A stretch of 32,500 bases of DNA from Prorocentrum cordatum (lineage: Eukaryota; Sar; Dinophyceae; Prorocentrales; Prorocentraceae). The notes beneath the pieces were generated by a model that saw only the letters and a program-made list of their open reading frames with translations, was not told the DNA's origin and did no database searches. A program made the position numbers and the translations under genes. Within the stretch, counting starts at the first letter, position 1. Each line of letters starts with the position of its first letter. Of the stretch, positions 1 through 9,388 are shown piece by piece. The stretch covers positions 1 to 32,500 of the forward strand of contig CAUYUJ010015758.1 of NCBI GenBank assembly GCA_963575745.1, read 5' to 3'.

Positions 1-950
1 TCTACCACCGTCCGCACCACATCCCCCACTGCTGTCCCCAGCACCACTGTCCTCACCACCAGTGTCCCCGCTGTTCCCACCACCGTCACCACTGTCCTCA
101 CCAGTGCCCCCACCACTGTCGCATTGTCCCCACTGTCCCCACCGCTGTTCCCACCACGGTTCCACTCTCCCCACTTTCTCCACGGCCCCAACCACTGCCC
201 CACTGTCCCCACTGTCCCCGCCGCTGTCTCACTGAGCTGCCCCACTGTTCCCACCACTGTCCCCATTTTCCCAACCACTGTCACTACTGTACCTCTGTCC
301 CATTATTCCACCGCCGTCCTCGCCACCGCCCTCACCATTGCCACCACCACCACTGTACCCTCCACTGTCCCACGGTTTCCACCACATTCCCACTGTCCCC
401 ACACCACTGTCCCCACCACCACCGTCTCCACTGTCCCACTGTCCCCACGGTTCCCACCATTGTCCCCGCTGTCCCCACCAGTGCCCCCACCAGTGTCTCA
501 CTGTCCCCACTCTTCCCGCCATTGTCCCACCACGGTCCCACTCTCCCCACTTTCCCCACGGTCCCCACCACAGTCCCACAGCCCCCACTGTTCCCACCAC
601 TGTCCCACTGTCCCCGCCGCTGTCCCACTGTGCTGCCCCACCGTCCCCACTGTCCCCATAACTTAACTGTCCGACTGTCCCCACTGTCCCAACAACTTTC
701 CCCACTGTACTACTGTCCCACCACTGTCCTCACCACCGCCTTCACCACTGTCCCCACCACTACCGTCCCCACCACTGTCCCATCCCCACCACTATCCCAG
801 TGTCCACACCACTATCGAGCTGTCCCCTCACCACTGTTCCCATCACCACCGTCCCCACCACTGTCCGCACCACTGCCCCACTGTCCCCGCACCAGTGTCC
901 CCACCACCACCACCGTTCCCACCACATCCCCACCAGTCTCCAACTGTCCC
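1..950. repeat. C-rich minisatellite, unit about CCACTGTCC
   Basis: The stretch is built from imprecise repeats of CACTGTCCC and CCACCACTGTCCC, with higher-order units of roughly 20-60 bases. Open frames exist on both strands only because the short unit rarely makes stops; their products are Pro/Thr/His/Ser repeats or Gly/Asp/Trp repeats. I regard it as non-coding tandem DNA. Confidence 0.9.
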
Positions 951-996
951 GAGGAGCGGGCATCGTTTGTCGGCGGCGACGGGGGTGGTGGGGAGG

Positions 997-1222
997 GGTT
1001 CAAACCGGTAGTGACCCCCTCCGGTTTTCGAGAGGGGGGAGGTTCGAACCCGTAAAGACCCCCCCCTTGGTTCTCAAGGGGGGGGGTTCGAACCGGTAAT
1101 GACCCCCCTCCTTTTCATGATGGACTGGGGGGGGAGGGGGGTCGAACCGGTAATGACCCCTCCTGGTTTTCGAGGGGGGGGGGACGGGTTAGGAACCCCC
1201 AGTGAACCCCCCTGGTTTTCCG
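997..1222. repeat. Tandem array of 44-55 bp units carrying GGTTCGAACC
   Basis: About four to five units share the order GGTTCGAACC, GGTAATGACCCCCC, TGGTTTTCGAG and a G-run. Cores are at 997-1006 (one base different), 1041-1050, 1085-1094 and about 1140-1148; a decayed unit follows near 1182. The core is self-complementary and matches the tRNA T-arm / pol III B-box consensus. No acceptor stem or anticodon arm surrounds it, so this is not a tRNA array. Confidence 0.8.
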
Positions 1223-1384
1223 CCAGCAGCGGTAGAACACGCTCTTTCAAAGGTACGAGAACGCGCGCGAACACGGCCCTCCACCAGCTACTCCCCCTGC
1301 CGAGCCACGCCTCCTCAGCTCATGGTTGCCCTGAGACGCGTAGAGTACGATGGATCCGCAATGCCAGCCAGGGCTATGACCTTG

Positions 1385-1480
1385 TGGAAACAATCGAGAC
1401 GAGCTCTCGAGAGACGATGCATAGCAAAAATAAGAGGACCCACGCTCTCGAGACCACGATCCCCTGTGGAGAAAACACGT
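1385..1480. repeat. Dispersed motif copies, GCTCTCGAGACCACGATCCC type
   Basis: Two adjoining related segments (near 1400 and 1441) carry CGCTCTCGAG followed by a CACGATCCC-like tail. The same motif recurs at 4945-5390, so this looks like a fragment of a dispersed repeat. I found no gene in 1222-1500. Confidence 0.5.
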
Positions 1481-1499
1481 TCGCCGGCGTGGACCCCAA

Positions 1500-1720
1500 A
1501 CAATGAGATGTTGCACGGTGGATGTGTCAGGTATGCATTGTGGTCTATGTGGTTTGATCTCTGCGTGAGCTGTGAGATGTAAGCTATGTGGTGCATTCTG
1601 AATGGTGCCATCAATGAAATGTGAGATATGCGGTGTAATATATACTGTGAACTTACGTGTATACGCATGTATGCATCATGTATGTCTGCATGTGTGTTTG
1701 CATGCATGCATGTATGTAAG
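1500..1720. repeat. Degenerate TGTGGTGCA / GAGCTGTGAGATG repeat, block 1
   Basis: The block mixes TGTGGTGCA-like, GAGCTGTGAGATGT and AGCTATGTGG phrases with imperfect spacing, then grades into CATGTATG microsatellite after about 1660. The same phrases return at 2757-2890 and 3085-3150. This suggests one old tandem repeat later split by insertion of other arrays. Confidence 0.55.
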
Positions 1721-1959
1721 TCCCACCAGCCCTCTGGGCGTCGGTGGTTTAACGAGTTTCCTCTTCCACCCCTCCCTCTTCCCCTTCGGGGAGGGGTTTA
1801 CCCCTCCCCCTACCCCCTCCCCACTGACCTGGACAGGGGGTTCCGCGGCGCGCCGGAGCGCCCAAGATCGACCCCTGGGAGGGCTTAAATTCGACACCCC
1901 TCACGAGGATCGTGGCTCCTGAGGGGGGGACTGTAATTAGGGAACCCCCCTTCGTTGAT

Positions 1960-2205
1960 CGATCTCCTCCAAGATGGCTCCGAGGCCCCCCAAGAGGCCC
2001 CCAGGAGGCCCCCAAGAGACCCCCAAGAGGCCCCAAGAGACCCCCCAGAGGCACCCAAGAAGCGCCCAGGAGGCCCCAAGAAGCGCCCAGGAGGCCCCCA
2101 AAGGCCCCAAGATGGCCCCAAGAGGCCCCAAGAGGCCCCCAGGAGGCCCCAAAGAGGATCCCGAACGGCCCACAGAGGCCCCCCCGAGGCACCCAAGACG
2201 CCGAA
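1960..2205. repeat. AGGCCCCCAAG minisatellite
   Basis: About twenty imperfect copies of an 11-12 base unit, AGGCCCCCAAG with AGGAGGCCCC variants. The frames through it encode Pro/Arg/Lys repeats on + and Gly/Leu/Trp repeats on -. A shorter array with the same unit sits at 9040-9135. I see no sign of a protein gene. Confidence 0.9.
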
Positions 2206-2284
2206 AAGCCCCTCAGGACGACCCTCTACTCGCCTGGGCGTCGTTTCTGGACGGGCTGGTGGGGATACGCGAAGCGTCTAGAAT

Positions 2285-2730
2285 GTGATTACATGTATGT
2301 AGATTTGTCAACGTGTAGGCATGTATGCATGTATCTATGAATTTGTGTATACTTGTATGTATGTATGTATGTAACTACAAATGTATGTGCGTTTGTGTGT
2401 ACGTGTGTATGTTTGTATGTACGTATGCATGTATGTTTGTGTGGATGGATGCACGGATGCATGTATGCATGCGTGTATGTATGGATCTAAGTGTGTGTTT
2501 GCATGCGTGTATGTATGCATGTATGCCTGCATGTATGCATACATGTATGTATGTATATATGTTTGTGCATACATACATGCACATATATGTGTATTTAGGT
2601 CTGCGTGTATGCATGTTTGTATGTACGCATGCAGGCAGGCCAGCAGGCATGTAGGTATGTACTTATGTATGGGTGTATGTATGTAGGTAGGTAGGTAGGT
2701 CGGTGGGTAGGTCGGTGTGTATATGTACAT
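2285..2730. repeat. Tetranucleotide block (TATG/CATG)n with GTAG tail
   Basis: Long runs of TATG, CATG and TGTG units, ending in (GTAG)n near 2685-2715. Alternating purine-pyrimidine steps are frequent. Translation on either strand gives Cys/Met/Tyr/Val or His/Thr/Tyr/Ile repeats, so the open frames here are artefacts. Confidence 0.92.
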
Positions 2731-2756
2731 GCAGTGTATGAGCAATGCGTGTGAAC

Positions 2757-2890
2757 TAAATGGTGCCCCGCATGTGGTGCAATACAGGCAGTGCGGTCCA
2801 TGTGATGTGAGCTATGTTGTGCAACCTCTGTGGTGCAATATCTGTCGTTCGAGCTGTGACCTGTGAGATGAGCGGTGTATGCTATGCTTG
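2757..2890. repeat. Degenerate TGTGGTGCA repeat, block 2
   Basis: It contains TGTGGTGCAATA twice, GATGTGAGCTATG and GAGCTGTGACCTGTGAGATG, matching the phrases of 1500-1650. It lies directly after the tetranucleotide block. A shorter relative (GTGGTGCATTGTATGTGG) follows at about 3085-3150, on the other side of the 119-bp repeat. Confidence 0.5.
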
Positions 2891-2906
2891 GCGGCGGCGG
2901 CGGGGG

Positions 2907-3025
2907 GAAAGGAGAAGGGGCGGTCCTTCTCGGAAAGCTCAGGAATCCTCCGCCCTTCTGAGAAATGTTCCAAACCTTTCACGGAAACACAGGAAACCTC
3001 TCGGAAAGGCGGAGGGCTTCTGAGA
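2907..3025. repeat. 119-bp dispersed repeat, copy 1
   Basis: This segment aligns without gaps to 32014-32132, about 84 of 119 positions by my hand count. It contains several CTTCTSAGAA-type inverted motifs. The minus-strand translations of both copies share a GLEHFSEG phrase, but neither frame extends into a recognisable protein. Confidence 0.7.
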
Positions 3026-3149
3026 AGCCCCGCTGCCGTCTGAGAGGGTCTTCTCCTTCTCGCCCCCCCCCACCTCGCTCGCGGCCGATATGTGGTGCAT
3101 TGTATGTGGTACGAGCTGCGAAATGTAAACGATGTGGTGCTACGCACGG

Positions 3150-4680
3150 TGCGCCCACAAGGTAGCCTGGGGCGGCGACGTTCGATCTAGCTCCCTTGGA
3201 GGTTATAGATGTACGGATACAGTTTTGATATGCTATGTTTGTGCGTGTCCAGGTCATGGATCGCCTGATATGTTATACACGTCTACTTCTGTGGTAGTAT
3301 CAAACTGTGCTCGCATTTGCACAAATGCTGACTGTCCCTGCAATATGGTATGGCACTCGGTGCTGAATACATACAGACGTGAGAACAGACAACCTCCTAA
3401 CAGAATCGGGAAATTGTCTCCCTATGGCATGCTGGTGCTGTACTGGTGTGTACAATGTTGTTGGCTGTTCTAAAACTCTGGCATTGTGCTCTTCCGAAGG
3501 TAAAGCGTTCAAGGCATAGTCGGCCGCACCTGCTTATTCACAGTTCTACGATATCCCAGTATGCTTCATGTATGGTGTGTGAATTGTGTTTAGTGATTGG
3601 CGTGGTGTGTTATGCGATGTGGTTGGTAACCTTCTGCTCTCTCACAGTGTGCTCACACATAGTCGAATGTCATGTCGTGGTCGTACATCGTATATGTTTC
3701 GTTGCGCTATGGCGTGTTCCAATACACTAAGATGGTCATGCTAGAATGTTGTTATGCCCTAGCCTCTTGTCGTATACTCGTTGCCGAGGTGGTTGCAGTG
3801 GCAGGGCCAATAACACTGAGTCCTGCTATGTTTCTACTGTGCAATACTTCAGTATGCCACGATGTGTCAAAGTATGCGTTGGTGTGTTAGGGTAGTTATG
3901 CTTGGATATGTGATGACGCCTTATTTGATTGTATGAAACTGTATGCTATTTTCTGATGTCTTCCGATATGGTCTGCTCATTACAGTCTGGTGAAACGTGG
4001 CATGGTATGAGCTACTTAAGCGATCAGGAAATACACTGTATGCTCTAGTATACGCGTTGTCGTAGTGAAAACATTGCTAGAACAACTGTCTGATGTTGTA
4101 CGTTGCCTGCTATGCTGTCTTGGGTAATGTCCTGTTCTGTCACCGTATGGTGTCTTGTTATGGTATGTTATAGTATGTGATGCTGTGCGTTCGTATGTTC
4201 GATTCGGTCATGATCTGCTCGGTCATGCAATGCTATGGTCGGGCATGCTGTGATATCCCATGCGCTGTCGGTTATACAATAGATGTGTCCACTGCTATGT
4301 TTTTGATACGTTCCTGCGAAGATGTTTTCTTCTGGTTGTGCGACAATATACCCGTTGACGTAATGGTAGCAGGACGCAAATGGTGTGTGATGGTGCGCTT
4401 GTGTATGGTGTACTATTGTATGGTTCACCCTGGCAGAGTATGCTTTGTTATGCTGTGATGTGATCTGTCGTGTGAATATTCATGTTGCCCGATGATATGG
4501 CAAGTATGATGTGTTGTGTTGTGATATGGCAATTTGTCTGTGGTATGTTATGTTCTACTCTGCGATGCTCTCATTTTGAATAGTATGTATGTTATGATGG
4601 ACGTGTCCGCTTTTGCTGTGCACTACTGGTACATATTCGTCGTGCTTCTTTGTACATGCGTCGTGACGCCTGGACGGCGT
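3150..4680. other. Gene-free, AT-richer TG-rich spacer
   Basis: This stretch has clearly more A+T than its neighbours and is full of TATG, GTATGGT and TGTTATG phrases. All open frames are short (under about 115 codons), and none gives a product I recognise. It may be an extension of the degenerate TG repeat, decayed past clear periodicity. I found no RNA gene in it. Confidence 0.6.
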
Positions 4681-4689
4681 GACGCCTCC

Positions 4690-4895
4690 CTCTCGGTGCT
4701 GCCTGGTATGCAAGGTGTCGTCATTTGTCCAGAACGCGAGGCGGGACACTCAGGGATCACCGGGATCCTGTGGGGCCAGGCGTCTGGCGACCGCGGTCTG
4801 GTGTCGCCGTTCGTCAGAAACCTTTAGGCGGGACACTCAGGGATCACTAAAATCCTGTGGTGCCTGGCGATCGCAGTATGCAAGGTCGGCAGACG
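4690..4895. repeat. Two-copy tandem repeat, period 87 bp
   Basis: GGCGGGACACTCAGGGATCAC starts at 4740 and again at 4827. Each is followed by ATCCTGTGG, a GCCTGGCGA-type segment and a GTATGCAAGGT-like phrase, and GTATGCAAGGTGTCG also precedes copy 1. The long + frame here (4679-5323) spans repeats and has no recognisable domain. Confidence 0.7.
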
Positions 4896-4939
4896 GGAGC
4901 TCCTTCCCTAGAACCCAGCAGCCCAAATCTGTCGGGTGG

Positions 4940-5400
4940 GAAACAAGTTTCGCCGCGCCCTTGAGGCAACGATCCCTTGTGAAAGCGTCGGGCCCTCGCT
5001 CCCGAAACCACGGTCCCTCGGAGAAGCAACCGATGCGCGCGCTCGAGGCCACGACTCTGGCAACAGATGCAGACCCGGGCCCCAGGGGCCTCGACGCATC
5101 GCGATGCGAGAAGCTGGATCCGCGCTCCCCCAGGTCCAGGACCCCTGGTCCCCCCGCCCAAAGGAAGATCGAGTACGGGATCGACTACAGAACCGATTTG
5201 CCCCAAGATTGGTTCTCTCCCCGGATCCAAGAAACAAGCGTTCGTAGAATGTTCGCAGAGCGAACATGTTACGCTTCACCCATGGACTCGGTGGATTCGA
5301 CGAGCAGATCAGTTTTGGGGTAAGTCAACTCTGTAGCCGATCCCCTACTCGAAAGGGTCCGCGCTCCCGAGGGCACGATCCCTCGAATCAAAACGTCGGC
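4940..5400. repeat. Degenerate copies of the CTCGAG..CACGATCCCT motif
   Basis: CGCCCTTGAGGCAACGATCC, GCTCCCGAAACCACGGTCC, GCTCGAGGCCACGAC and GCTCCCGAGGGCACGATCC occur in series. They are related to the motif at 1385-1480. The spacing is irregular. No coding region can be supported. Confidence 0.5.
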
Positions 5401-5417
5401 CAACCGGCTAGCCTTAG

Positions 5418-5562
5418 GTCCTGCATGTCCTACAGGCGGCTTTCGGAGGCAACATGAGAAATGATACAACAAGTAATCAACAATAGTCGAACGTAGAAAC
5501 AATACTCGTTCCCAAATAATTGTTGGATTATTTGAACTTTCCGTCTGTAGAAGGACATGCCG
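5418..5562. mobile_element. MITE-like element, copy 1 (most diverged)
   Basis: The ends are imperfect inverted repeats: GTCCTGCATGTCCTACAGGCGG on the left, and the reverse complement of CCGTCTGTAGAAGGACATGC on the right. The interior is AT-rich and has no open frame. The termini match copies at 6848-6994 and 31598-31750. Exact limits are uncertain because the outer bases have diverged. Confidence 0.65.
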
Positions 5563-5564
5563 CA

Positions 5565-6018
5565 TGCCCGCTTCAAGGCTAGCCGACTCCATCCGGACCC
5601 CGAGCCATTCAGCCGAGCTGCCAGCCTGCCAACCAATCAGCCTACCTGGATCCCTCCAACCACTTTCCAAGCCGTGCCCCACCTGGGCGAAGAGGGCTCC
5701 CCCCGAAGGCCAACTGCCGCGGCTCCCACGCCTCTGATCGGAGAAGGCGGCTGCACGGGCTCTCCGGCTCGGACCAAATCCAAGCAAACATAGGGAACCG
5801 AACTCTGTGCACCGACGCTTTTGTCCGGCCGTGCATTGAAAGTGGCGCAAGGAAAGCGGAACCTGGTGTATGCGGGATCGATCCTGGTGTATACATGTTC
5901 CGTTGCTTCCCCGAGAAAGCGTGGACAAAAAGGTACACGTACACGAGCTCACCCCGACGTCGTCCCTGACCCACAACAAGTCCTGGGATTTATTTTCCAA
6001 ACTTTCCGACAATTCGTT
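5565..6018. other. Spacer without a recognisable gene
   Basis: Short open frames occur on both strands, and the long minus frame 5269-6294 crosses the MITE and the 145-bp repeat, so it is not a credible gene. I see no domain, RNA or promoter that I can support. Confidence 0.4.
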
Positions 6019-6460
6019 CAAAAACGGTGCACGGACCCGTCCTTGGGTGCATTCTCGCCCGTTTTTTCGACGTGGACCCAGCCATGGCGACGAGAAGCCT
6101 CCAGAGGGCCCAAAAAGGAAGAGCAGCACGGAGGACGGGCTCTCCCGCCTTGACCAGATGCGCTCAAAAACGGTGCCCTGATCCCTCCTTGGGTCCATTC
6201 CCATCGGCGCTTCTTTTTTTTTCCCCCCGCCAGGCGACGATGACACCCTGATTCCCGAGCACTGCAGATCACCACAGCGAGGCTGCGCCACCACGTGCAG
6301 CGGAGAAGCGTCAGTCTAGCTAGAGAGGAAAACAACGGAGAGAAGAGGAGAAGGAGGAGGAGGAGGAGGATTTTGCGGGCCATTCCCATTAGCTCTTCGA
6401 CGCGGATCCGGCCATGGCGACGAGAAGCCTCCGGGAGGCCCAGAAAGGTTGCACGGCACG
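6019..6460. repeat. 145-bp period repeat, about 2.5 copies, interrupted
   Basis: CAAAAACGGTGC followed by a TCCTTGGGT(G/C)CATTC segment occurs at 6019 and 6164, a 145-base step. The later part of the unit, TTCGACG.GGA.CC.GCCATGGCGACGAG.., occurs at 6066 and 6396. About 175 bases separate the halves of the second unit. They begin and end near CCATTCCCAT, which occurs on both sides (about 6199 and 6380), and they contain a (AGG)n run at their 3' end. Confidence 0.65.
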
Positions 6461-6847
6461 AGGGATGGGCCGCCGTTGTCTCGACGGGCCCCTGTCCGAT
6501 GCCGGGAGCGGACGTGGGCGGCGCGCGCCCGGGGGGCAGTTTGGGGGGGGGGGGGGGGCTTCTTAGGAGGCCGCCTCTTAGAACGCGCCGACCGTTCGGC
6601 GGTGGACAAGCCTCCCTTTGATAAAGCTCCCCTTAGTGAAAGCGGCCCGGGACCGAGACCGACGGACCTGGGCCCGCAACAACGACGGCCGCGACGCCCT
6701 CTCGCGAACCAAGAACGGCCAATTCCTCAATCGACGTGTCAGGGTAGGAGGTTGTCCACCCCCCAACCTTACATCTTCAGACAAGGGCCGCGCCTTCTAA
6801 GAGGCAAGGTGCTTTCTACGAAGTCTCCCACCTCCCCTTCCTGTGAG
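6461..6847. other. Spacer with a long G-run
   Basis: No supported gene. A run of about 17 G residues lies near 6542-6558. Open frames here are Arg/Pro-rich and unremarkable. Confidence 0.4.
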
Positions 6848-6994
6848 GTCGGGCACGTCCTCCTACGGGCAGATTTGGGACGAACGCTGCAACATATCAC
6901 CAAGATGCTCAAACACAACCAAACATAGTCAAACAATCGTCCCCATCTTATTTACTATGTTTAGATATTTCTCCTGTAGAAAGACATGCCCGAC
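6848..6994. mobile_element. MITE-like element, copy 2
   Basis: 147 bp. It begins GTCGGGCACGTCCTCCTAC and ends with the inverted counterpart GTAGAAAGACATGCCCGAC. The AT-rich interior carries GATGCTCAAA and AATCGT.CCC phrases shared with copy 3. It has no coding capacity and is followed by TTA and a C-run. Confidence 0.85.
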
Positions 6995-7350
6995 TTACCC
7001 CCCCCCCCCCCTCTCTGCGCGTGGCCGAGGAGCGGGAGGTGAGAGCTTCACTCATCCAAGCAAGCTGCGCTTCCCCCCCTGGCGGCGGCGCACCGCCGTC
7101 GTACTCTGGCGTCGTGCACCGGGAGTTCAGCCAGGGGTCTCCTCCCCGCCGTGTACCCCGTCATGGGGGAAGCCCCGACATACCCGCGCTATTAGGGAGC
7201 CCACAAAGGACGTACGCGCCCAACTATGTACATGAACACGGCCCCTCGATCCGCGAGACCGGCCGCGTTATACGAACATTTGCGCAATGCGTACTCTCGA
7301 AACCAGCGTGGATTCATGTACATGTACGTCCTTTATCGTTCCAATGTTAA
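6995..7350. other. Spacer upstream of U6
   Basis: It begins with a C-run, then holds GC-rich sequence with short frames only. A 15-bp motif, ACATACCCGCGCTAT (7178-7192), is repeated exactly at 7450-7464 just after U6. TTATAC (7267) and TTTATC (7332) are the only TATA-like sites I see before U6, and I do not call a promoter. Confidence 0.5.
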
Positions 7351-7464
7351 CGGATTCCCTTCGGGGATCATCCGGTTAAATCGGAACGATACAGAGAAGA
7401 TTAGCATGGCCCCTGCGCAAGGATGACACGCACAAATCGAGAAGTGTATACATACCCGCGCTAT
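7178..7464. repeat. 15-bp direct repeats bracketing the U6 segment
   Basis: ACATACCCGCGCTAT occurs at 7178-7192 and 7450-7464, an exact match. The right copy starts within the last bases of the U6 sequence. The arrangement resembles a target-site duplication around a 257-bp insert that ends with U6, or a segmental duplication break. Confidence 0.7.
7351..7452 (+). ncRNA. U6: U6 spliceosomal snRNA (gene or recent pseudogene)
   Basis: About 49 consecutive bases (7382-7430) match the universally conserved core of U6. This core includes the ACAGAGA box (7391-7397), which pairs with the 5' splice site, the AGC triad (7403-7405) and the CCCCTGCGCAAGGATGACACGC internal stem-loop region. Upstream, GATTCCC-TTCG-GGGATC forms the expected 5' stem-loop. 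The 5' end is set from that hairpin. The 3' end departs from the usual form: after AATCGAGAAGTGTATAC there is no T-run terminator, and the sequence runs straight into a 15-bp direct repeat. U6 is normally transcribed by RNA polymerase III and catalyses splicing with U2, U4 and U5. The missing T-run leaves open that this is a mobilised copy. Confidence 0.93.
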
Positions 7465-7836
7465 GGAAACAACAACCACGACGGAAAGCTTTTGATCGCT
7501 CTCGGACATGCCGCACGGGCAGGCGAAGCGCACGCTCCCCGCGGCGAGCTCGACTGCCCCCGCGCCCAGGCCAAGGAGCCTCCAGCAACAGAGGTCAACA
7601 AAAATCCAGAACTTCCGTCGATAGCCCCCAGCGCGCCGGAATTACTCCTCTAGCTTCGCCGCTAACGCTCTTAGGGAAACTCTACGAGTCACTATCCACA
7701 TTGTCCGCCCGGGCCGGCTCGGCCAGCTAGCTGCATCCCGCCGTTCCTCCGGGACAACGCCACGCCTGGGACGGCAGCGGCTGCCGCCTCCGCCTAGGCG
7801 CACGTGCTTGCGTGCTCCACGATGCAGCGATGCAGC
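7465..7836. other. Spacer without a recognisable gene
   Basis: GC-rich, with short frames only. I see nothing in it that supports a gene or an RNA. Confidence 0.4.
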
Positions 7837-7974
7837 GATACAAGAGGTCAAGCCGAGCAGAACGCACAGAGGCACGAGCACAGCTCAAGGCCGACCTGGC
7901 AGATAGATACAAGAGGTCAAGCCGAGCAGAACGCACAGAGGCACGAGCACAGCTCAAGGCCGACCTGGCAGATG
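7837..7974. repeat. Near-perfect 69-bp tandem duplication
   Basis: Unit 1 (7837-7905) and unit 2 (7906-7974) differ only at the last base. The unit is 23 codons long, so frames stay open through both copies. That explains the repeated Arg/Ala/Glu-rich peptides without implying a gene. Confidence 0.97.
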
Positions 7975-8074
7975 GGGATGAAGAAGGGAGAAAGAGAAAC
8001 AGAGGGTGGAAGGGAAATTGCAATCTCCCTCCATTCCCAAAGTCCGGGGCGCTGCCGCGGCGCCTCCCTGGCTG

Positions 8075-8300
8075 CGCGCTCGCGGGCAAGATTCGTATCC
8101 ATGTCCAGTGCCTCTTGGACTTTTTTGGAGGCGGCGCCACAAGGCCGAGGCGCACCGGACATGGATAAAAATCGAGCCTCTGGGGGGCACATTCATCCAT
8201 ATCCAGTGCGCCTCGGGTTTCTTGGGAAGGGAGCCCGAAACTCCATACTGCAGTGGATATGGACAGAAAAATTGCCCGCAGCGCTCTCCGCGAGGCACCC
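8075..8300. repeat. Two successive hairpin-forming inverted repeats
   Basis: The core TCCATRTCCRGTGCGCCTC occurs four times in alternating orientation: + near 8098, - near 8150, + near 8195 and - near 8255. Each +/- pair can fold into a hairpin, and the outer copies both abut GCGGGCAA. The layout suggests two tandem foldback elements or one element nested in another. Confidence 0.75.
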
Positions 8301-9039
8301 ATCGAAGACGCGGCCGCGCTGGACGGCGAGGCCAGGCCGAGGAGCCTGCGGGCAGCAGCGCTGGGAGCCCCTGAAGCCTCGCTGCGGGCGCACGGCCGTG
8401 GAGGCGCGGAGCGGTGCACCGGGCACCCTGCACCACCAAAGTCACACGGGCGCCGTTAACCGGTGTACCACCACCGTCGGGCTTGATAAGAGTACTTGAA
8501 CGCCAAACGCAAGGATTCCGGGAACGCTCATGGGGCTTCCCGCATGACGTTTGCAGGGGCCCTGGACGTGCTGCTGGGAGTCCAGACTTACTTCAAACGA
8601 TGGCCCCATGGGGCCGTCCTGGGACTCTCTGGTGGGCCTCTTGGGCACCAACAGGCACAAGTCCTTGATGTACAGTTTGCCCGGGTGGTTTTCGCGTAAT
8701 CGCCTTGTCGGCCGCGGTCGTCCAAGACGGCCCAGGACCCCCCAATCGGGTATCTGCTGACCCAGGTCAATGCAAATCCGGATCAGTCAGACTTTGCAGG
8801 GTCCTGCAAGCTTCAAAGTGATCCTGCAGGATCCTGTGCGCAGGCCCGGGTCAATTGCTCCCCAGGATCCTGCAAGAGCCAACACTCTGGCCGACCCTCC
8901 TTTGAATTGACCCCCGTCTCAAGGTTCTCAGCCCAAGAAAAGGGAGAGCCTCGACCGAGCCGGCAAGGCCAAGAGGGTCCCGAGGGCGAACTCGAAATGC
9001 CATTTGGAGACAACCCCAACCAGAGAGGTCCCCAGAGAC
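8300..9039. other. Spacer with GGATCCTGCA-type short repeats
   Basis: No gene is supported. Near 8800-8880 there are several TCCTGCA(A/G)G and GGATCCTG motifs, partly palindromic. The minus frame 8851-9633 crosses an AGGCCCC array and gives no recognisable domain. Confidence 0.4.
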
Positions 9040-9140
9040 AGTCACCAGGCCCCCAAGAGGCCTCCAAGACGAGAGGCTCCCAGAGAACGCTCCACGAGGC
9101 CCCCAAGACGGCCCCAAGGAGGCCCCCAAGTGGCATCCAA
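9040..9140. repeat. AGGCCCCCAAG minisatellite, short second array
   Basis: It carries GGCCCCCAAGAGG, GAGGCCCCCAAGACGG and AAGGAGGCCCCCAAG, the same unit as the longer array at 1960-2205. Several copies are interrupted by CGAGAGGCTCCCAG. Confidence 0.75.
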
Positions 9141-9388
9141 GAGGTCTCCTGTCCACGACACAGGCGCGGTGGCGGGATGTGCCCGAGGCCAGTGGGCACA
9201 AAGAGACAAACATCGAGCGAGACAACTTGCAGACATTGCAAATGACGATGAGCTGAACATTGAGCAAAGCGTTCCAAGGACAATGCTGACCATGCACCAT
9301 CCAAGCAACAAACATGAACCGTGTGGGAGCAAAACCATACATCAAGACAGACCCGGGTTGTACCAGACTGAAAAGAAAGGTGCGAGAT

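Noticed and set aside
124-1055. Long overlapping open frames on both strands in the first kilobase
   Set aside because: They are translations of the C-rich minisatellite; all frames are open because the unit lacks stops.
997-1150. Possible tRNA genes because of GGTTCGAACC
   Set aside because: No acceptor stem, D-arm, anticodon arm or CCA-proximal pairing surrounds any of the cores.
2325-2801. Cys/Met/Val/Tyr-rich or His/Thr-rich small proteins
   Set aside because: They are readings of the tetranucleotide microsatellite.
5269-6294. 341-codon minus-strand frame
   Set aside because: It spans a MITE copy and the 145-bp repeat, has no recognisable domain, and its composition follows the repeats.
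7837-7974. Repeat-containing coding gene based on the 23-codon duplication
   Set aside because: All frames stay open simply because the unit length is a multiple of three; no flanking coding sequence supports it.
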